Assembly (NCBI RefSeq): GCF_000379945.1
Contig: NZ_KB904128.1
Coordinates: forward strand, 1 to 40,966
DNA: 40,966 bases
Direction: 5' to 3'
From: Porphyromonas macacae DSM 20710 = JCM 13914
Lineage (GTDB): Bacteria > Bacteroidota > Bacteroidia > Bacteroidales > Porphyromonadaceae
Both the position numbers and the translations under genes were made by a program. The notes below the pieces were generated by a model. That model saw only the letters and a program-made list of their open reading frames with translations, did not search any database and was not told the DNA's origin. The first letter of the stretch is position 1. Each line of letters begins with the position of its first letter. Below are positions 7,997 to 16,522 of this stretch, in pieces.

Positions 7997-9310
7997 TCAC
8001 CAACCGCTGGTAGCTCCCCCACCGCCTGATGATCCTCCTCCAAAACCACCCCCAAAGCCTCCTCCGAAGCCGCGACCAAAACCTCCGCCACGACCGCCAC
8101 GGCCAAGCAAAGAACCTAAGACCAAACCGGCTAAAGCGGCTTCTTCTTCAGAGTGATCTTTTTGATCTCGAAAATGATTGTGTCCACAATACAAACACTT
8201 ATAATTAGAACGGATATAAGGAGTTCTACGACTATCATACACACGCTGTGTACTAACGAGTTTCAATGTTTTGTAATGGCAATTCGGACAGGTGCTGTAA
8301 CGGCCTCCCAAATCTCTGGAAACAATCTCTTGATTACCACAGCTTCCACATCGATAAACATTATGAGCTACAGAACCAAGCTGTTCCTCCATCTGCATAC
8401 CGCCATCTATCAAAGAATAAGCTTCAGCATGACTTTCAACCATCTTCATGGTATTACTCCCGCATTGAGTGCAAAAACTCGCAGCTTTCTTCAAACGAAT
8501 CAATCGATTTTGATATAGTAACCAAAGCAAAAGACCTCCCGGTAAAAAAAGCACCAACATCACCAAAGGAATCATACGGCTATTATGTCTCAAATAGTCA
8601 TAAGCAACCACAGCCGTATTATGCGAATTACTACCGACTTTTGTATTATTGAATAGATATAAAATCATCCAAATGGTAATCAGAGACATAAAACCGACAT
8701 AGAAAAAGAAAAAAGTTTTTAAAGATATCTGCTCATTTTCATTATTCGACAACGATTCCGGTTTAGCAAAATCCACATTACCGAGTCTGTTATCCACTGC
8801 TTCTATGATTGCAGCCACCCCACCGGCATAGTCTCCTTTTCTCGCATAAGGATTAAAATAATTCTGCTGCATCATATAAACCAAAGCATCAGGAAAATCA
8901 CCCTCCAGACCATAACCAACTTCGATACGCGACTTTTTTTTATCCTGAACCACAAGGAATAAAAGCCCTGTATTCTCTTTCTTATGTCCTAATCCCCACA
9001 AACGAAAAAGCTCTAATGCAAACTCTTCCATATTGTCATCTCCAATAGACGGAACAATAACGACAACAAACTCAACTCCATATGCAGAACGAATATGCTT
9101 GAGCCGTCTATTCAACTCGGATTTAACTTGAACATCCAGCACATTTTCCGGATCGCTGATATATTCCTCCGCATTCGCCGACTGAACGTTAGGCACAGAC
9201 TGAGGAGTGTATTCTTTTTGGGCAAACAGAGTTTGCCCGGAGAACGACAGTACTGCAATAAAAATAATACAGAGGAGAAACCGGAGGGGAGAAACCAAGG
9301 AATTATTCAT
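7997..9310 (-). CDS. TPM-domain membrane protein with zinc-ribbon-like segment and glycine-rich tail
   Basis: The protein has a signal sequence or N-terminal anchor (about 10-31), a TPM domain (YgcG/TPM_phosphatase family, about 50-178, with YISDPENVLD and VGYGLEGDFPDA), two helices (about 199-222 and 247-267), then four CxxC pairs (about residues 281/284, 322/325, 342/345 and 373/376) and a tail rich in Gly, Phe and Arg ending in SGGGGATSGW. TPM domains act in thylakoid photosystem repair in plants; the bacterial role is unknown. The cytosolic CxxC pairs look like two rubredoxin/zinc-ribbon knuckles. It follows lemA by 26 bases, a common pairing. ATG at 9310 is preferred over TTG at 9313. 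Confidence 0.88.
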   Translation of the reverse strand: MNNSLVSPLRFLLCIIFIAVLSFSGQTLFAQKEYTPQSVPNVQSANAEEYISDPENVLDVQVKSELNRRLKHIRSAYGVEFVVVIVPSIGDDNMEEFALELFRLWGLGHKKENTGLLFLVVQDKKKSRIEVGYGLEGDFPDALVYMMQQNYFNPYARKGDYAGGVAAIIEAVDNRLGNVDFAKPESLSNNENEQISLKTFFFFYVGFMSLITIWMILYLFNNTKVGSNSHNTAVVAYDYLRHNSRMIPLVMLVLFLPGGLLLWLLYQNRLIRLKKAASFCTQCGSNTMKMVESHAEAYSLIDGGMQMEEQLGSVAHNVYRCGSCGNQEIVSRDLGGRYSTCPNCHYKTLKLVSTQRVYDSRRTPYIRSNYKCLYCGHNHFRDQKDHSEEEAALAGLVLGSLLGRGGRGGGFGRGFGGGFGGGFGGGSSGGGGATSGW

Positions 9311-9336
9311 CAAATGGCAAAGAATTGTTCAAAATA

Positions 9337-9933
9337 CTAAAACTTCACTTCAGGAGCTTTCTCTGCTCCTACCTCTGCTTTGAAATACGGACGCACACCG
9401 AAGTTGAGCATTCCGGCTAAAATATTTGTGGGGAATCGTCTTATTCTTGTGTTATATTGCTTTGCTGTTTCATTAAAATCTTTTCTTGCTACAGTTATTC
9501 TGTTTTCCGTTCCCTCCAGTTGAGCCTGCAGTTGCTTAAAATTTTCATTGGCCTTCAAGTCGGGATAACGCTCCACCACAACCATAAGCCTTGACAAAGC
9601 TTGTCCCAACTGGTCTTGTGTAGCCTGAAACTTAGCCATGCTTTCCTCATTAAGATTTGTAGGGTCTATTTTGGTTTGAGTAGCTTTACTGCGTGCCTCG
9701 ATCACGCTCTCTAACGTTTGACGTTCATGTGCAGCATAGCCTTTTACGGTTTCCACCAAATTAGGTATCAAATCAGCACGACGCTGATATTGGTTCTCCA
9801 CCTGACTCCATGCAGTATTTACATTCTCCTGACCGGCTACCAGTCCATTATAAACTTTAGTGCCCCATCCGAACAGAAGGACCACAATACCTATAATTAC
9901 AACGACTGTTACTAATGTTTTCTTTCCTTTCAT
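9337..9933 (-). CDS. lemA: LemA family protein
   Basis: A 198-residue membrane-anchored helical protein. One N-terminal helix (about 8-26) is followed by the LemA core: YNGLVAGQENVNTAWSQVEN, QRRADLIPNLVETVKGYA, and ENRITVARKDFNETAKQYN, then the conserved NTRIRRFPTNILA. The biochemical role is not established. It is the first gene of a two-gene unit with the TPM protein, which is the usual arrangement of these families in bacteria. Confidence 0.95.
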   Translation of the reverse strand: MKGKKTLVTVVVIIGIVVLLFGWGTKVYNGLVAGQENVNTAWSQVENQYQRRADLIPNLVETVKGYAAHERQTLESVIEARSKATQTKIDPTNLNEESMAKFQATQDQLGQALSRLMVVVERYPDLKANENFKQLQAQLEGTENRITVARKDFNETAKQYNTRIRRFPTNILAGMLNFGVRPYFKAEVGAEKAPEVKF

Positions 9934-9977
9934 AATGATCTGTTTATAAAATTGATATTCAAATTTATTAAAGATAG

Positions 9978-10565
9978 TTATTTCCGTCGTTTAAGAGGTC
10001 TCTCACCTTTCTTTACGGACCAGCCGAAATACCCTAAGAACTCACCAAGAGAAAAATACTCACCATGCGAATAAACCAATAAACCAGCTTTTTCCATATC
10101 AAAGGCACCGGTTTTTGGATCAATATAACGTTCATCCGCACGAGCGTTGATAATCTCCGAAAGAAACATATCATGGCTGCCCAAATGAATAATATCGCGA
10201 ACACGACACTCTAAACTGACAGGACTTTCCTGAACTAAAGGGGCAGCAATGAATCGGGCTTTCTCCGCTGTCAGACCGGTTTCTTCAAATTTCTTATGCT
10301 CCCGGCCGGAGACGACTCCACACCAGTCCGTCTCACGAGCCATAGATACCGTAGTTAAGTTTAAACCGAACTCCATCCGGTCTTTTATTAACTGATAAGA
10401 GTGTCGCTCAGGGCGAATACTAACATAGCACATGGGCGGATTGGAGCAAACCGTACCAATCCATGAAGCTGTAAATAAATTATAATTCTCACAATCGTCT
10501 CCCGAACTGATCAGGATAGCAGGGAGAGGATAAATCAATGTTCCAGGCTTCCAGTCGACTCTCAT
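9978..10565 (-). CDS. Flavin reductase family protein
   Basis: A 195-residue protein of the FMN-binding split-barrel flavin reductase-like (DIM6/NTAB) family. Typical blocks are NLFTASWIGTVCSNPPMCYVSIRPERHSYQLI, the flavin contact region, and EFGLNLTTVSMARETDWCGVVSG. It should bind FMN; whether it reduces free flavin is unproven, as many relatives have other roles. The start ATG overlaps the pyrI stop by four bases (ATGA), so the two are almost certainly co-translated; it is therefore the third gene of the pyrB-pyrI operon. Confidence 0.9.
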   Translation of the reverse strand: MRVDWKPGTLIYPLPAILISSGDDCENYNLFTASWIGTVCSNPPMCYVSIRPERHSYQLIKDRMEFGLNLTTVSMARETDWCGVVSGREHKKFEETGLTAEKARFIAAPLVQESPVSLECRVRDIIHLGSHDMFLSEIINARADERYIDPKTGAFDMEKAGLLVYSHGEYFSLGEFLGYFGWSVKKGERPLKRRK

Positions 10566-11017
10566 AACAGTTCGATTTGATCTTGTTTAAGCTTTCTTCC
10601 GCAATAATGACAACGAAAGATTTCGTTATCTCGGTCTATGACTTTGAAGCGGGAGTACATAGGCTCATTGTTCGTAATACACTTAGGATTCGGACAGCGT
10701 ATCAAACCTTCTACTTCTTCAGGTAATTCTATCGTACGTTTCTCTATTACATTATAATCCCTAATAATATTCAAATGAATACTCGGAGCCAAAAGTGCTA
10801 TTCGCCCCAACTCCTCATCCGAAAAATATTTATTGGAAACTTTGATTACTCCTTTCAAACCGCACCTCTTACTCTTGAGATTATTACCGATGGTTATGCT
10901 TTCACTCAAATTCTCGAGTCCAAGCATGGAAGCAACCTTAAAAAGACGACAGGGCGGTATATGGTCTAACACAGTACCATTCTGTATGGCTGCTACCATC
11001 ATTTCTTCCTTATGCAT
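10562..11017 (-). CDS. pyrI: Aspartate carbamoyltransferase regulatory chain
   Basis: PyrI binds CTP/ATP and gives allosteric control to the PyrB catalytic trimers in the first committed step of pyrimidine synthesis. The 151-residue chain has the allosteric domain (HIPPCRLFKVASML near the N-terminus) and a C-terminal zinc domain with CPNPKC and CHYCG, which supply the four zinc cysteines. It lies 28 bases after pyrB. Confidence 0.97.
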   Translation of the reverse strand: MHKEEMMVAAIQNGTVLDHIPPCRLFKVASMLGLENLSESITIGNNLKSKRCGLKGVIKVSNKYFSDEELGRIALLAPSIHLNIIRDYNVIEKRTIELPEEVEGLIRCPNPKCITNNEPMYSRFKVIDRDNEIFRCHYCGRKLKQDQIELL

Positions 11018-11045
11018 AGTTTTATTTAGTTTTAATTTCAGATAA

Positions 11046-11954
11046 TCAGATTTCTATCCCCAACACTTCACAGATTATAGACTGTCGCGTATAAAGCCCA
11101 TTCCGCGCCTGCTGAAAATAATATGCCTTAGGCGTATCGTCCACATCATAGGTAATCTCATTGACACGAGGAAGCGGATGTAATACTTTTAGATTTTCTT
11201 TGCTGTTGGCAAGCATCGCAGCATCCAACACATAAACGTTCTTAACACGCTCGTACTCCTCCAAATCCGTAAATCTTTCCCTTTGCACCCGAGTCATGTA
11301 AAGAATATCCGCCCGGTTGATAACGTCTTGATTAAACTCCGCAGTTTCTTCAAAAGGCAAATTATGCTCACGACAGTATTGACGATATTCATCCGGCAAA
11401 GAAAGCTCGGGAGGCGCCACAAAAACAAATTGGGGGTTGAAAGCAGACAAGCCCTCAATAAGAGAATGCACGGTGCGCCCATACTTCAAATCGCCCACCA
11501 TCACCACTGTACGGTTGTAAAGTGTTCCCTGTGTTTTTCGTATAGAATACAAATCCAACAATGTTTGAGACGGATGCTGATTGGCACCATCGCCGGCATT
11601 GACAATCGGAATACGACTGAACTCAGAAGCATAAAGAGCAGCCCCCTCCAAATAATGGCGCATAATAATGAGATCGGCATAATTATTAACCATGAAAATA
11701 GTATCCTTCAGGGATTCTCCTTTGGAGCTGCTACTAGTGGCTGCATCCGAGAACCCGATAACACGGCCACCAAGACGATTGACCGCAGTTTCAAAACTTA
11801 AACGGGTACGAGTGCTCGGTTCAAAAAAAAGCGTAGCTACCACTTTCCCATTTAAGAGTGCTTGATTGGGATTCTGCTCAAAAAGTGCCGCCCGGTCTAA
11901 TATACGCAAGATATCCTCGGGACTAAGTTGATTGATTGAGACTAAATGATCCAT
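11046..11954 (-). CDS. pyrB: Aspartate carbamoyltransferase catalytic chain
   Basis: PyrB joins carbamoyl phosphate and aspartate. The 302-residue chain has the carbamoyl-phosphate motif [14 protein letters not shown], the loop [24 protein letters not shown], and the aspartate-binding [11 protein letters not shown]. Length is normal. It opens the pyrB-pyrI-flavin reductase operon. No leader attenuator is evident in the 275-base upstream gap; a TATCTTTG at 12046-12053 is a possible -7 element but lacks a well-spaced -33. Confidence 0.97.
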   Translation of the reverse strand: MDHLVSINQLSPEDILRILDRAALFEQNPNQALLNGKVVATLFFEPSTRTRLSFETAVNRLGGRVIGFSDAATSSSSKGESLKDTIFMVNNYADLIIMRHYLEGAALYASEFSRIPIVNAGDGANQHPSQTLLDLYSIRKTQGTLYNRTVVMVGDLKYGRTVHSLIEGLSAFNPQFVFVAPPELSLPDEYRQYCREHNLPFEETAEFNQDVINRADILYMTRVQRERFTDLEEYERVKNVYVLDAAMLANSKENLKVLHPLPRVNEITYDVDDTPKAYYFQQARNGLYTRQSIICEVLGIEI

Positions 11955-12119
11955 GTTCCAACTTATTTAGGATTATTATATAATGTTTCTTTATATGGTA
12001 AAAGTATTCGTTTATTCTGTTTCTCCAAGATAAACACTTTACATACAAAGATAAAATAATGAAAAAAGCAATCGACCTTTTCTTTCTCTTGAAGCATAAA
12101 AAACAGTCTATTCTTAAAA

Positions 12120-12151
12120 AAGAGGTATGCAGAAATCTGTGCATACCTCTT
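12120..12151 (-). terminator. Terminator of the caspase-like gene
   Basis: A perfect 12-bp stem (AAGAGGTATGCA and its complement) closes an 8-base loop; on the minus strand TTTT follows. It is 79 bases after the gene that ends at 12230. Confidence 0.88.
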
Positions 12152-12229
12152 AAAAAAGCTTCCGTTATCAGGATTGTAAGATCATAAACCACCAGCTAAT
12201 CCCATCTTAGAACCATCGGAGTGCTGTCA

Positions 12230-13867
12230 TTATAAATCAACTCTTAATTTGTAACGTTTTGCAAATCTGCCGACCTTTATCTCAACTTCACGTTGATGTA
12301 CCGGTTTTGCAAAATTTGAAGAAAAATCATATCCAATCTTTTCATCGATGATTTTAACAGAAGGTTTCATTTCCGCTTGATCATCCGAAGACAATGAATC
12401 AGCCAGTTTATCAGAGATTTTCGAAGAAATTTTTGTCTGTCCTATGATATTGTCGATTTTTTGTTGAAATTGCTCCTCCCTTGATTTTGCATTTTGCTTT
12501 AAAGATGCGGATTTACGATTTACACCGAATTCAACTTGCTTACGTTCATCAACAACCGGTTTAAGAGAACTGAATACTCTGGTAACTTTACCGTCATTAT
12601 CCACTGCCACCGAAATCAATCCGTGTTCAGAGTTAACACTTTCAATACCACTGTGTTCTTGTCGGAACTGGATAATCGTCTCCATTACTTTAGGCTCCAG
12701 CAGTTCTTCATTCTTTGTGCTTCCACCTCCAAGCATAGAGTTATAAGTAGTTCCTTGTACTAATTTTACACCTTTTGAGAGACCCAAATCAGAAATCAAG
12801 CTCTCTGCAATTTTAACTGCATTCTTCTCTTCTATTTGCTTTTCATTTTGATAATTGGCTTTCCCCAACTGAAAGCTTAATTGTCCGTCTCCGCTCAAAC
12901 TTACTTGTATATCTTTGGTTCCGACTATGCGATTTCCAATATTATCGAGCTTAATAGACGCAGCCGTACGTTGAGTTATTCCAACCTTATTGGCCATCGT
13001 GGAAAGCAGGGTGTCATTTATCATATTCGGGTAGAGAATCAGCGCATTGTTATTATCCGGTTCTTGTGTCATCATTTTGCGTTTCTTTTTATGGCTCCGA
13101 ACCCGCCATTCCCAAGCCCAGCAACAAGAACTTACAGACGGCCAATCAAAAATCCGCTCATTAACAAGCCTCGATTTTGCTTCCCAATAATCACGCCCCA
13201 TTGCACAAACAACAGGTGTCTGATTATGCGAAATTCTCCAACTGGCCTCAATAAAAGCATTCTTAAAAGTGCGATTTTTTCTCCATTCTTGCCAAAAATA
13301 CTTCCCATAATTACGACTATCTGTAATAACGGTGTCGTACCCGAAAATCATTCTCAATCCACCTTTATTGGGATTCGACCATGTACGAATAGGCGAATGC
13401 CCATCATTTACTCTGAGCCCCAAACATGTAGACCAAAACAAGTATCTTAACTCCTCATTGGCAAAAGCCATGTTACGAGAACAAGCCCAAGAACGACCGT
13501 TCCATATACTTCCTGTCGGTGCCCAAAAGGTTCCATCAGGATCCATATCTCCATGCCCCGCATGATAAAATACTGTTACGGCATCCATTCCATAACGATT
13601 CTGCCAATTATCATACTCCTCCTCATAGAGCCAAACGCCCACACCTCGGTCTTTATACCAAAAATTTGCGGGGGTAAATTGAGTTGGATAATTCAGAAAA
13701 TCTTCTACATCTTCGTGTGTCGAACGCAAATCATTAATATTCCCTAAAAAATCCTCTATACTACAAGCACCATACCAACCGCTCGTTCCACCTAAATTAA
13801 CACCGGTTACCCCTGCTTCTTCTTTAGGAGCAAAAGGGTTTTGATCAATAATTTTTTTGTAACTCAT
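12230..13867 (-). CDS. Putative DUF6345-like, caspase-fold protein
   Basis: A 545-residue protein from the ATG at 13867 (a TTG at 13879 would add four residues). It has no signal peptide. The N-terminal part (about 30-260) has TVFYHAGHGDMD (His105-Gly106) on a strand, then LFWSTCLGLRV with Cys148, 43 residues later. A His-Gly and a Cys at the ends of hydrophobic strands is the clan CD (caspase/gingipain) pattern; FGYDTVITD and the tryptophan-rich ends resemble DUF6345 as I remember it. The C-terminal half (about 275-545) is polar, with PepSY-like alternating strands and a basic last strand, and I cannot name it. Cytoplasmic location and protease activity are inference. It has its own terminator, and no membrane or effector partner is adjacent. 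Confidence 0.55.
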   Translation of the reverse strand: MSYKKIIDQNPFAPKEEAGVTGVNLGGTSGWYGACSIEDFLGNINDLRSTHEDVEDFLNYPTQFTPANFWYKDRGVGVWLYEEEYDNWQNRYGMDAVTVFYHAGHGDMDPDGTFWAPTGSIWNGRSWACSRNMAFANEELRYLFWSTCLGLRVNDGHSPIRTWSNPNKGGLRMIFGYDTVITDSRNYGKYFWQEWRKNRTFKNAFIEASWRISHNQTPVVCAMGRDYWEAKSRLVNERIFDWPSVSSCCWAWEWRVRSHKKKRKMMTQEPDNNNALILYPNMINDTLLSTMANKVGITQRTAASIKLDNIGNRIVGTKDIQVSLSGDGQLSFQLGKANYQNEKQIEEKNAVKIAESLISDLGLSKGVKLVQGTTYNSMLGGGSTKNEELLEPKVMETIIQFRQEHSGIESVNSEHGLISVAVDNDGKVTRVFSSLKPVVDERKQVEFGVNRKSASLKQNAKSREEQFQQKIDNIIGQTKISSKISDKLADSLSSDDQAEMKPSVKIIDEKIGYDFSSNFAKPVHQREVEIKVGRFAKRYKLRVDL

Positions 13868-14369
13868 AATTAAAAACAATTAAAATTCAAACTTCTATAA
13901 CTAAAACAACAATCAAAATATGAAAACCTCCCAAACGACAGATTAGCAATCGGGATCCATTTCATATAAAAGAGCAAAAGACCCATTAAGATTAAATTCA
14001 CATTGAAATATACAAATTGTTAGTTAAACAAACAAAAAAACACGTAAATAAATAAATAATTCACATAAAAATACAAACAATAACATATTGAGCGAAAAGA
14101 AATAGAGCATATATTAAAATAAAGCGAGCTGAATCTTTTAAATAAATTCCATTCCCATAATAATCCAGCATTCTACCGAAGGATGAATTGCCAACCCTCA
14201 ATTTGACAACAACTTCGCTAGCCTAAAAATCCTTTGAAATTTCAAAGAAAGAATCTCAAACAGGTTTTCTATTGGGTTTAATTGAACTTATATTGCACCT
14301 TTTAAGCAGATATAAAACTTATATTATATTGGTAAACCCTAAAAAGACAGGCATTGTGAAAGGTAACAA
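13868..14369. other. 502-base AT-rich intergenic gap
   Basis: No convincing gene is seen between the caspase-like gene and cls. The only structure noted is a 16-bp perfect palindrome, CTTTGAAATTTCAAAG, at 14232-14247. On the minus strand it is followed by GGATTTTT about 120 bases past cls and might serve as a weak terminator. No consensus promoter was found for the caspase-like gene. Confidence 0.5.
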
Positions 14370-15812
14370 CTACAATAATGGAGAGAAAATACGCACCAAA
14401 GAATTTAAAGCTTTTCTTTTCATCGGTCTGGTTTTCCACTCTTCCAAGGAAATTTCTCTACATTCGGCCAAATCTGCCATAAAAAGCTCATCTAATTGAT
14501 GAGTGATATTAACATCATAAATGATAGCATTAAACTCAAAATTATGCTCAAGGCTTCTAAAATCCATATTGGCCGAGCCTATAGAGCAAATCTCTCCATC
14601 TATCATCATCAACTTGCTATGTAAAAAGCCCGGTTTATAAAGTACAACATGCACTCCCGCAGCCAATAAATTACCATAATAAGACTCACACGCCAAACCG
14701 GCTACCACAGAATCGTTTTTCCCGGGCAACATTATCCAGACATCGATCCCCGACAAGGCTGCAGCAATAAGTGCATTCCCCAAAGTTTCCGTCGGTAAAA
14801 AATATGGCGTTTGTATATAGATATATTTGGAAGCACGGGCTATAGCTGTGGTAAAAGCCTGATCGATCGTACGCCATTTGGAAATAGGACCGCCGGCAAG
14901 AAACTGTATTTTTATCCCATTCGGGTTAAAAATAGAGGGCGTCCATTCATCAGAAAAACTACTGTCAATATTAATCACTCTTCGGGAAACGACATACCAA
15001 TCCACAAGAAACGTACTCTGTATTCCGGCCACGGCAGGCCCGGTAATCCGGAAATGACTGTCACACCAAACTTTAGAAGCATTCTCTTGTCCCCGATATC
15101 GCTCTGCAATATTCATTCCACCAATATAAGCAACGGTACCATCTATGACCGTAATCTTACGGTGATTTCTATAATTTACGGAGTTTGAAAAAAGAGGAAA
15201 CACAACAGGCATATAAGGATAGGCTTGAATTCCGGCTTTCCTCAATTTATTCCAAGTTTTTTTCTTAACACCCCATGAGCCTACATGATCGTATATCAAC
15301 CTGACCTTAACACCCTGCTCTACCTTCTTAAGCAACAGTTCCACGAGCTCATTAAACAAACTATCTTCTTCAAAAATATAACTTTCTATGTGAATATGCC
15401 TGCGGGCGTTTCGTATGTCATCAAACAAAGATGCGAACATTTTTCGCCCTTCATGGTAAACACTGACATCATCACTTATCAATACAGGACTGTCTGCATT
15501 GGTTTTGATCAAATCCTTCAATGTCTGCCAATGAGGAGTATCGTAATCCACCTTATCGGTCCAGATAACAGAAGCAATTTTAGGCTTGAGATTTATTCTC
15601 CTGTAAACCCTTTTGCTGATAATATGCCTGCGTCTTTGATCCTGTCCGAACAGAATATAAATCAACAGGCCAAGAAACGGAACAAACCCTATCACCAAGA
15701 CCCAGGCAAGAGCTTTGAGTGGATTTCTGTTCTCACTCAACACAACCCCAATCAAACTCAATACGGTAATGAGATATAGAGCGACAAACCAAGGTGAAAG
15801 AGTACTTAACAT
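14370..15812 (-). CDS. cls: Cardiolipin synthase
   Basis: Cls joins two phosphatidylglycerol molecules to form cardiolipin at the inner membrane. The 480-residue protein has two N-terminal helices (about 8-25 and 33-55, the PLDc_N domain) and two phospholipase-D motifs: NHRKITVIDG (His217) with GGMN, and HSKLMMIDG (His398) with GSANMDFRS. Both HxK(x)4D catalytic sets are intact. It stands between the caspase-like gene and an outer membrane protein gene. Confidence 0.96.
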   Translation of the reverse strand: MLSTLSPWFVALYLITVLSLIGVVLSENRNPLKALAWVLVIGFVPFLGLLIYILFGQDQRRRHIISKRVYRRINLKPKIASVIWTDKVDYDTPHWQTLKDLIKTNADSPVLISDDVSVYHEGRKMFASLFDDIRNARRHIHIESYIFEEDSLFNELVELLLKKVEQGVKVRLIYDHVGSWGVKKKTWNKLRKAGIQAYPYMPVVFPLFSNSVNYRNHRKITVIDGTVAYIGGMNIAERYRGQENASKVWCDSHFRITGPAVAGIQSTFLVDWYVVSRRVINIDSSFSDEWTPSIFNPNGIKIQFLAGGPISKWRTIDQAFTTAIARASKYIYIQTPYFLPTETLGNALIAAALSGIDVWIMLPGKNDSVVAGLACESYYGNLLAAGVHVVLYKPGFLHSKLMMIDGEICSIGSANMDFRSLEHNFEFNAIIYDVNITHQLDELFMADLAECREISLEEWKTRPMKRKALNSLVRIFSPLL

Positions 15813-15842
15813 CTTAGAAGTTCAGGTTTATTTCATAGAAAA

Positions 15843-16508
15843 CTATTGTTTATATAGCAGAAAAAAAAGATTGATACGGACAGTGCCAAACATCTCGGAG
15901 GCTTGTCCGAAAAGATCTGCACGCCGTGTACTATACAAATCATTAAAGTTGTAGCTGAAACGTCCCTCTAACTCCACGCCCAAACGTCGGTTCACAGCAT
16001 AATTGATACCTACTCCTCCAACTAAACCCCACTCCAACTTATTTTCGACAGTCAATTCGTGTCTGCGAAGTTCAAAATCATTAAACTCACCCTCTTTTTC
16101 TTTCTCCTTTTCAGACAGCAGATAACCTATTTTAGGACCGAGATTAAGAAAAAAACGGGCTTTTTTGTTTTCGATGTACAAATGAGTCAATAAGGGGAAC
16201 TCTACATAACGCAATTCTCTTGCATATTTTTTCCCGGGCTTATCGAACTGTTCGCGCCAACCTTGAATGGAATAATTCGCCTCAATCTGCAAACTGCAAT
16301 GTTTCTCAACATCCCAACGCAAAAGGAAACTACCCATCGGTGCTATATATGTTTCCTGCTGAACCTTAGGTTTAAAGGAAACCGTCTCAGCATTTACCCC
16401 TCCTCCCATACCGATCCACAGTTTGTAATCATACTGTACAGGACGCTGTGCCCGTACAAGGGGCAACACTAAAAAGAACATAACCGAAAACCAAACATAT
16501 TTTCTCAT
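15843..16508 (-). CDS. Outer membrane beta-barrel protein (PorT-like)
   Basis: A 221-residue secreted protein with a signal peptide cut near VRAQRP. The rest alternates polar and aromatic residues as in an eight-strand barrel and ends in the aromatic-hydrophobic RINLFFLLYKQ. Phrases such as GMGGGVNAETVSF and GLVGGVGINYAVNRRLGVELEGRFSY are typical of the PorT/OmpW-like beta-barrel family in Bacteroidota. No ligand can be inferred. It lies 14 bases after the LysM protein gene, so the two are probably co-transcribed and may act together at the envelope. Confidence 0.8.
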   Translation of the reverse strand: MRKYVWFSVMFFLVLPLVRAQRPVQYDYKLWIGMGGGVNAETVSFKPKVQQETYIAPMGSFLLRWDVEKHCSLQIEANYSIQGWREQFDKPGKKYARELRYVEFPLLTHLYIENKKARFFLNLGPKIGYLLSEKEKEKEGEFNDFELRRHELTVENKLEWGLVGGVGINYAVNRRLGVELEGRFSYNFNDLYSTRRADLFGQASEMFGTVRINLFFLLYKQ

Positions 16509-16522
16509 TGTACTCCTTTTTA

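Noticed and set aside
12046-12053. TATCTTTG (minus strand) as a pyrB promoter
   Set aside because: The nearest TTG is only 15 bases upstream, outside the usual 19-21; kept only as a note in the pyrB entry.
11923-12192. Open frame of 89 codons across the pyrB upstream region
   Set aside because: It overlaps the pyrB start and the terminator at 12120-12151 and has no recognisable domain.
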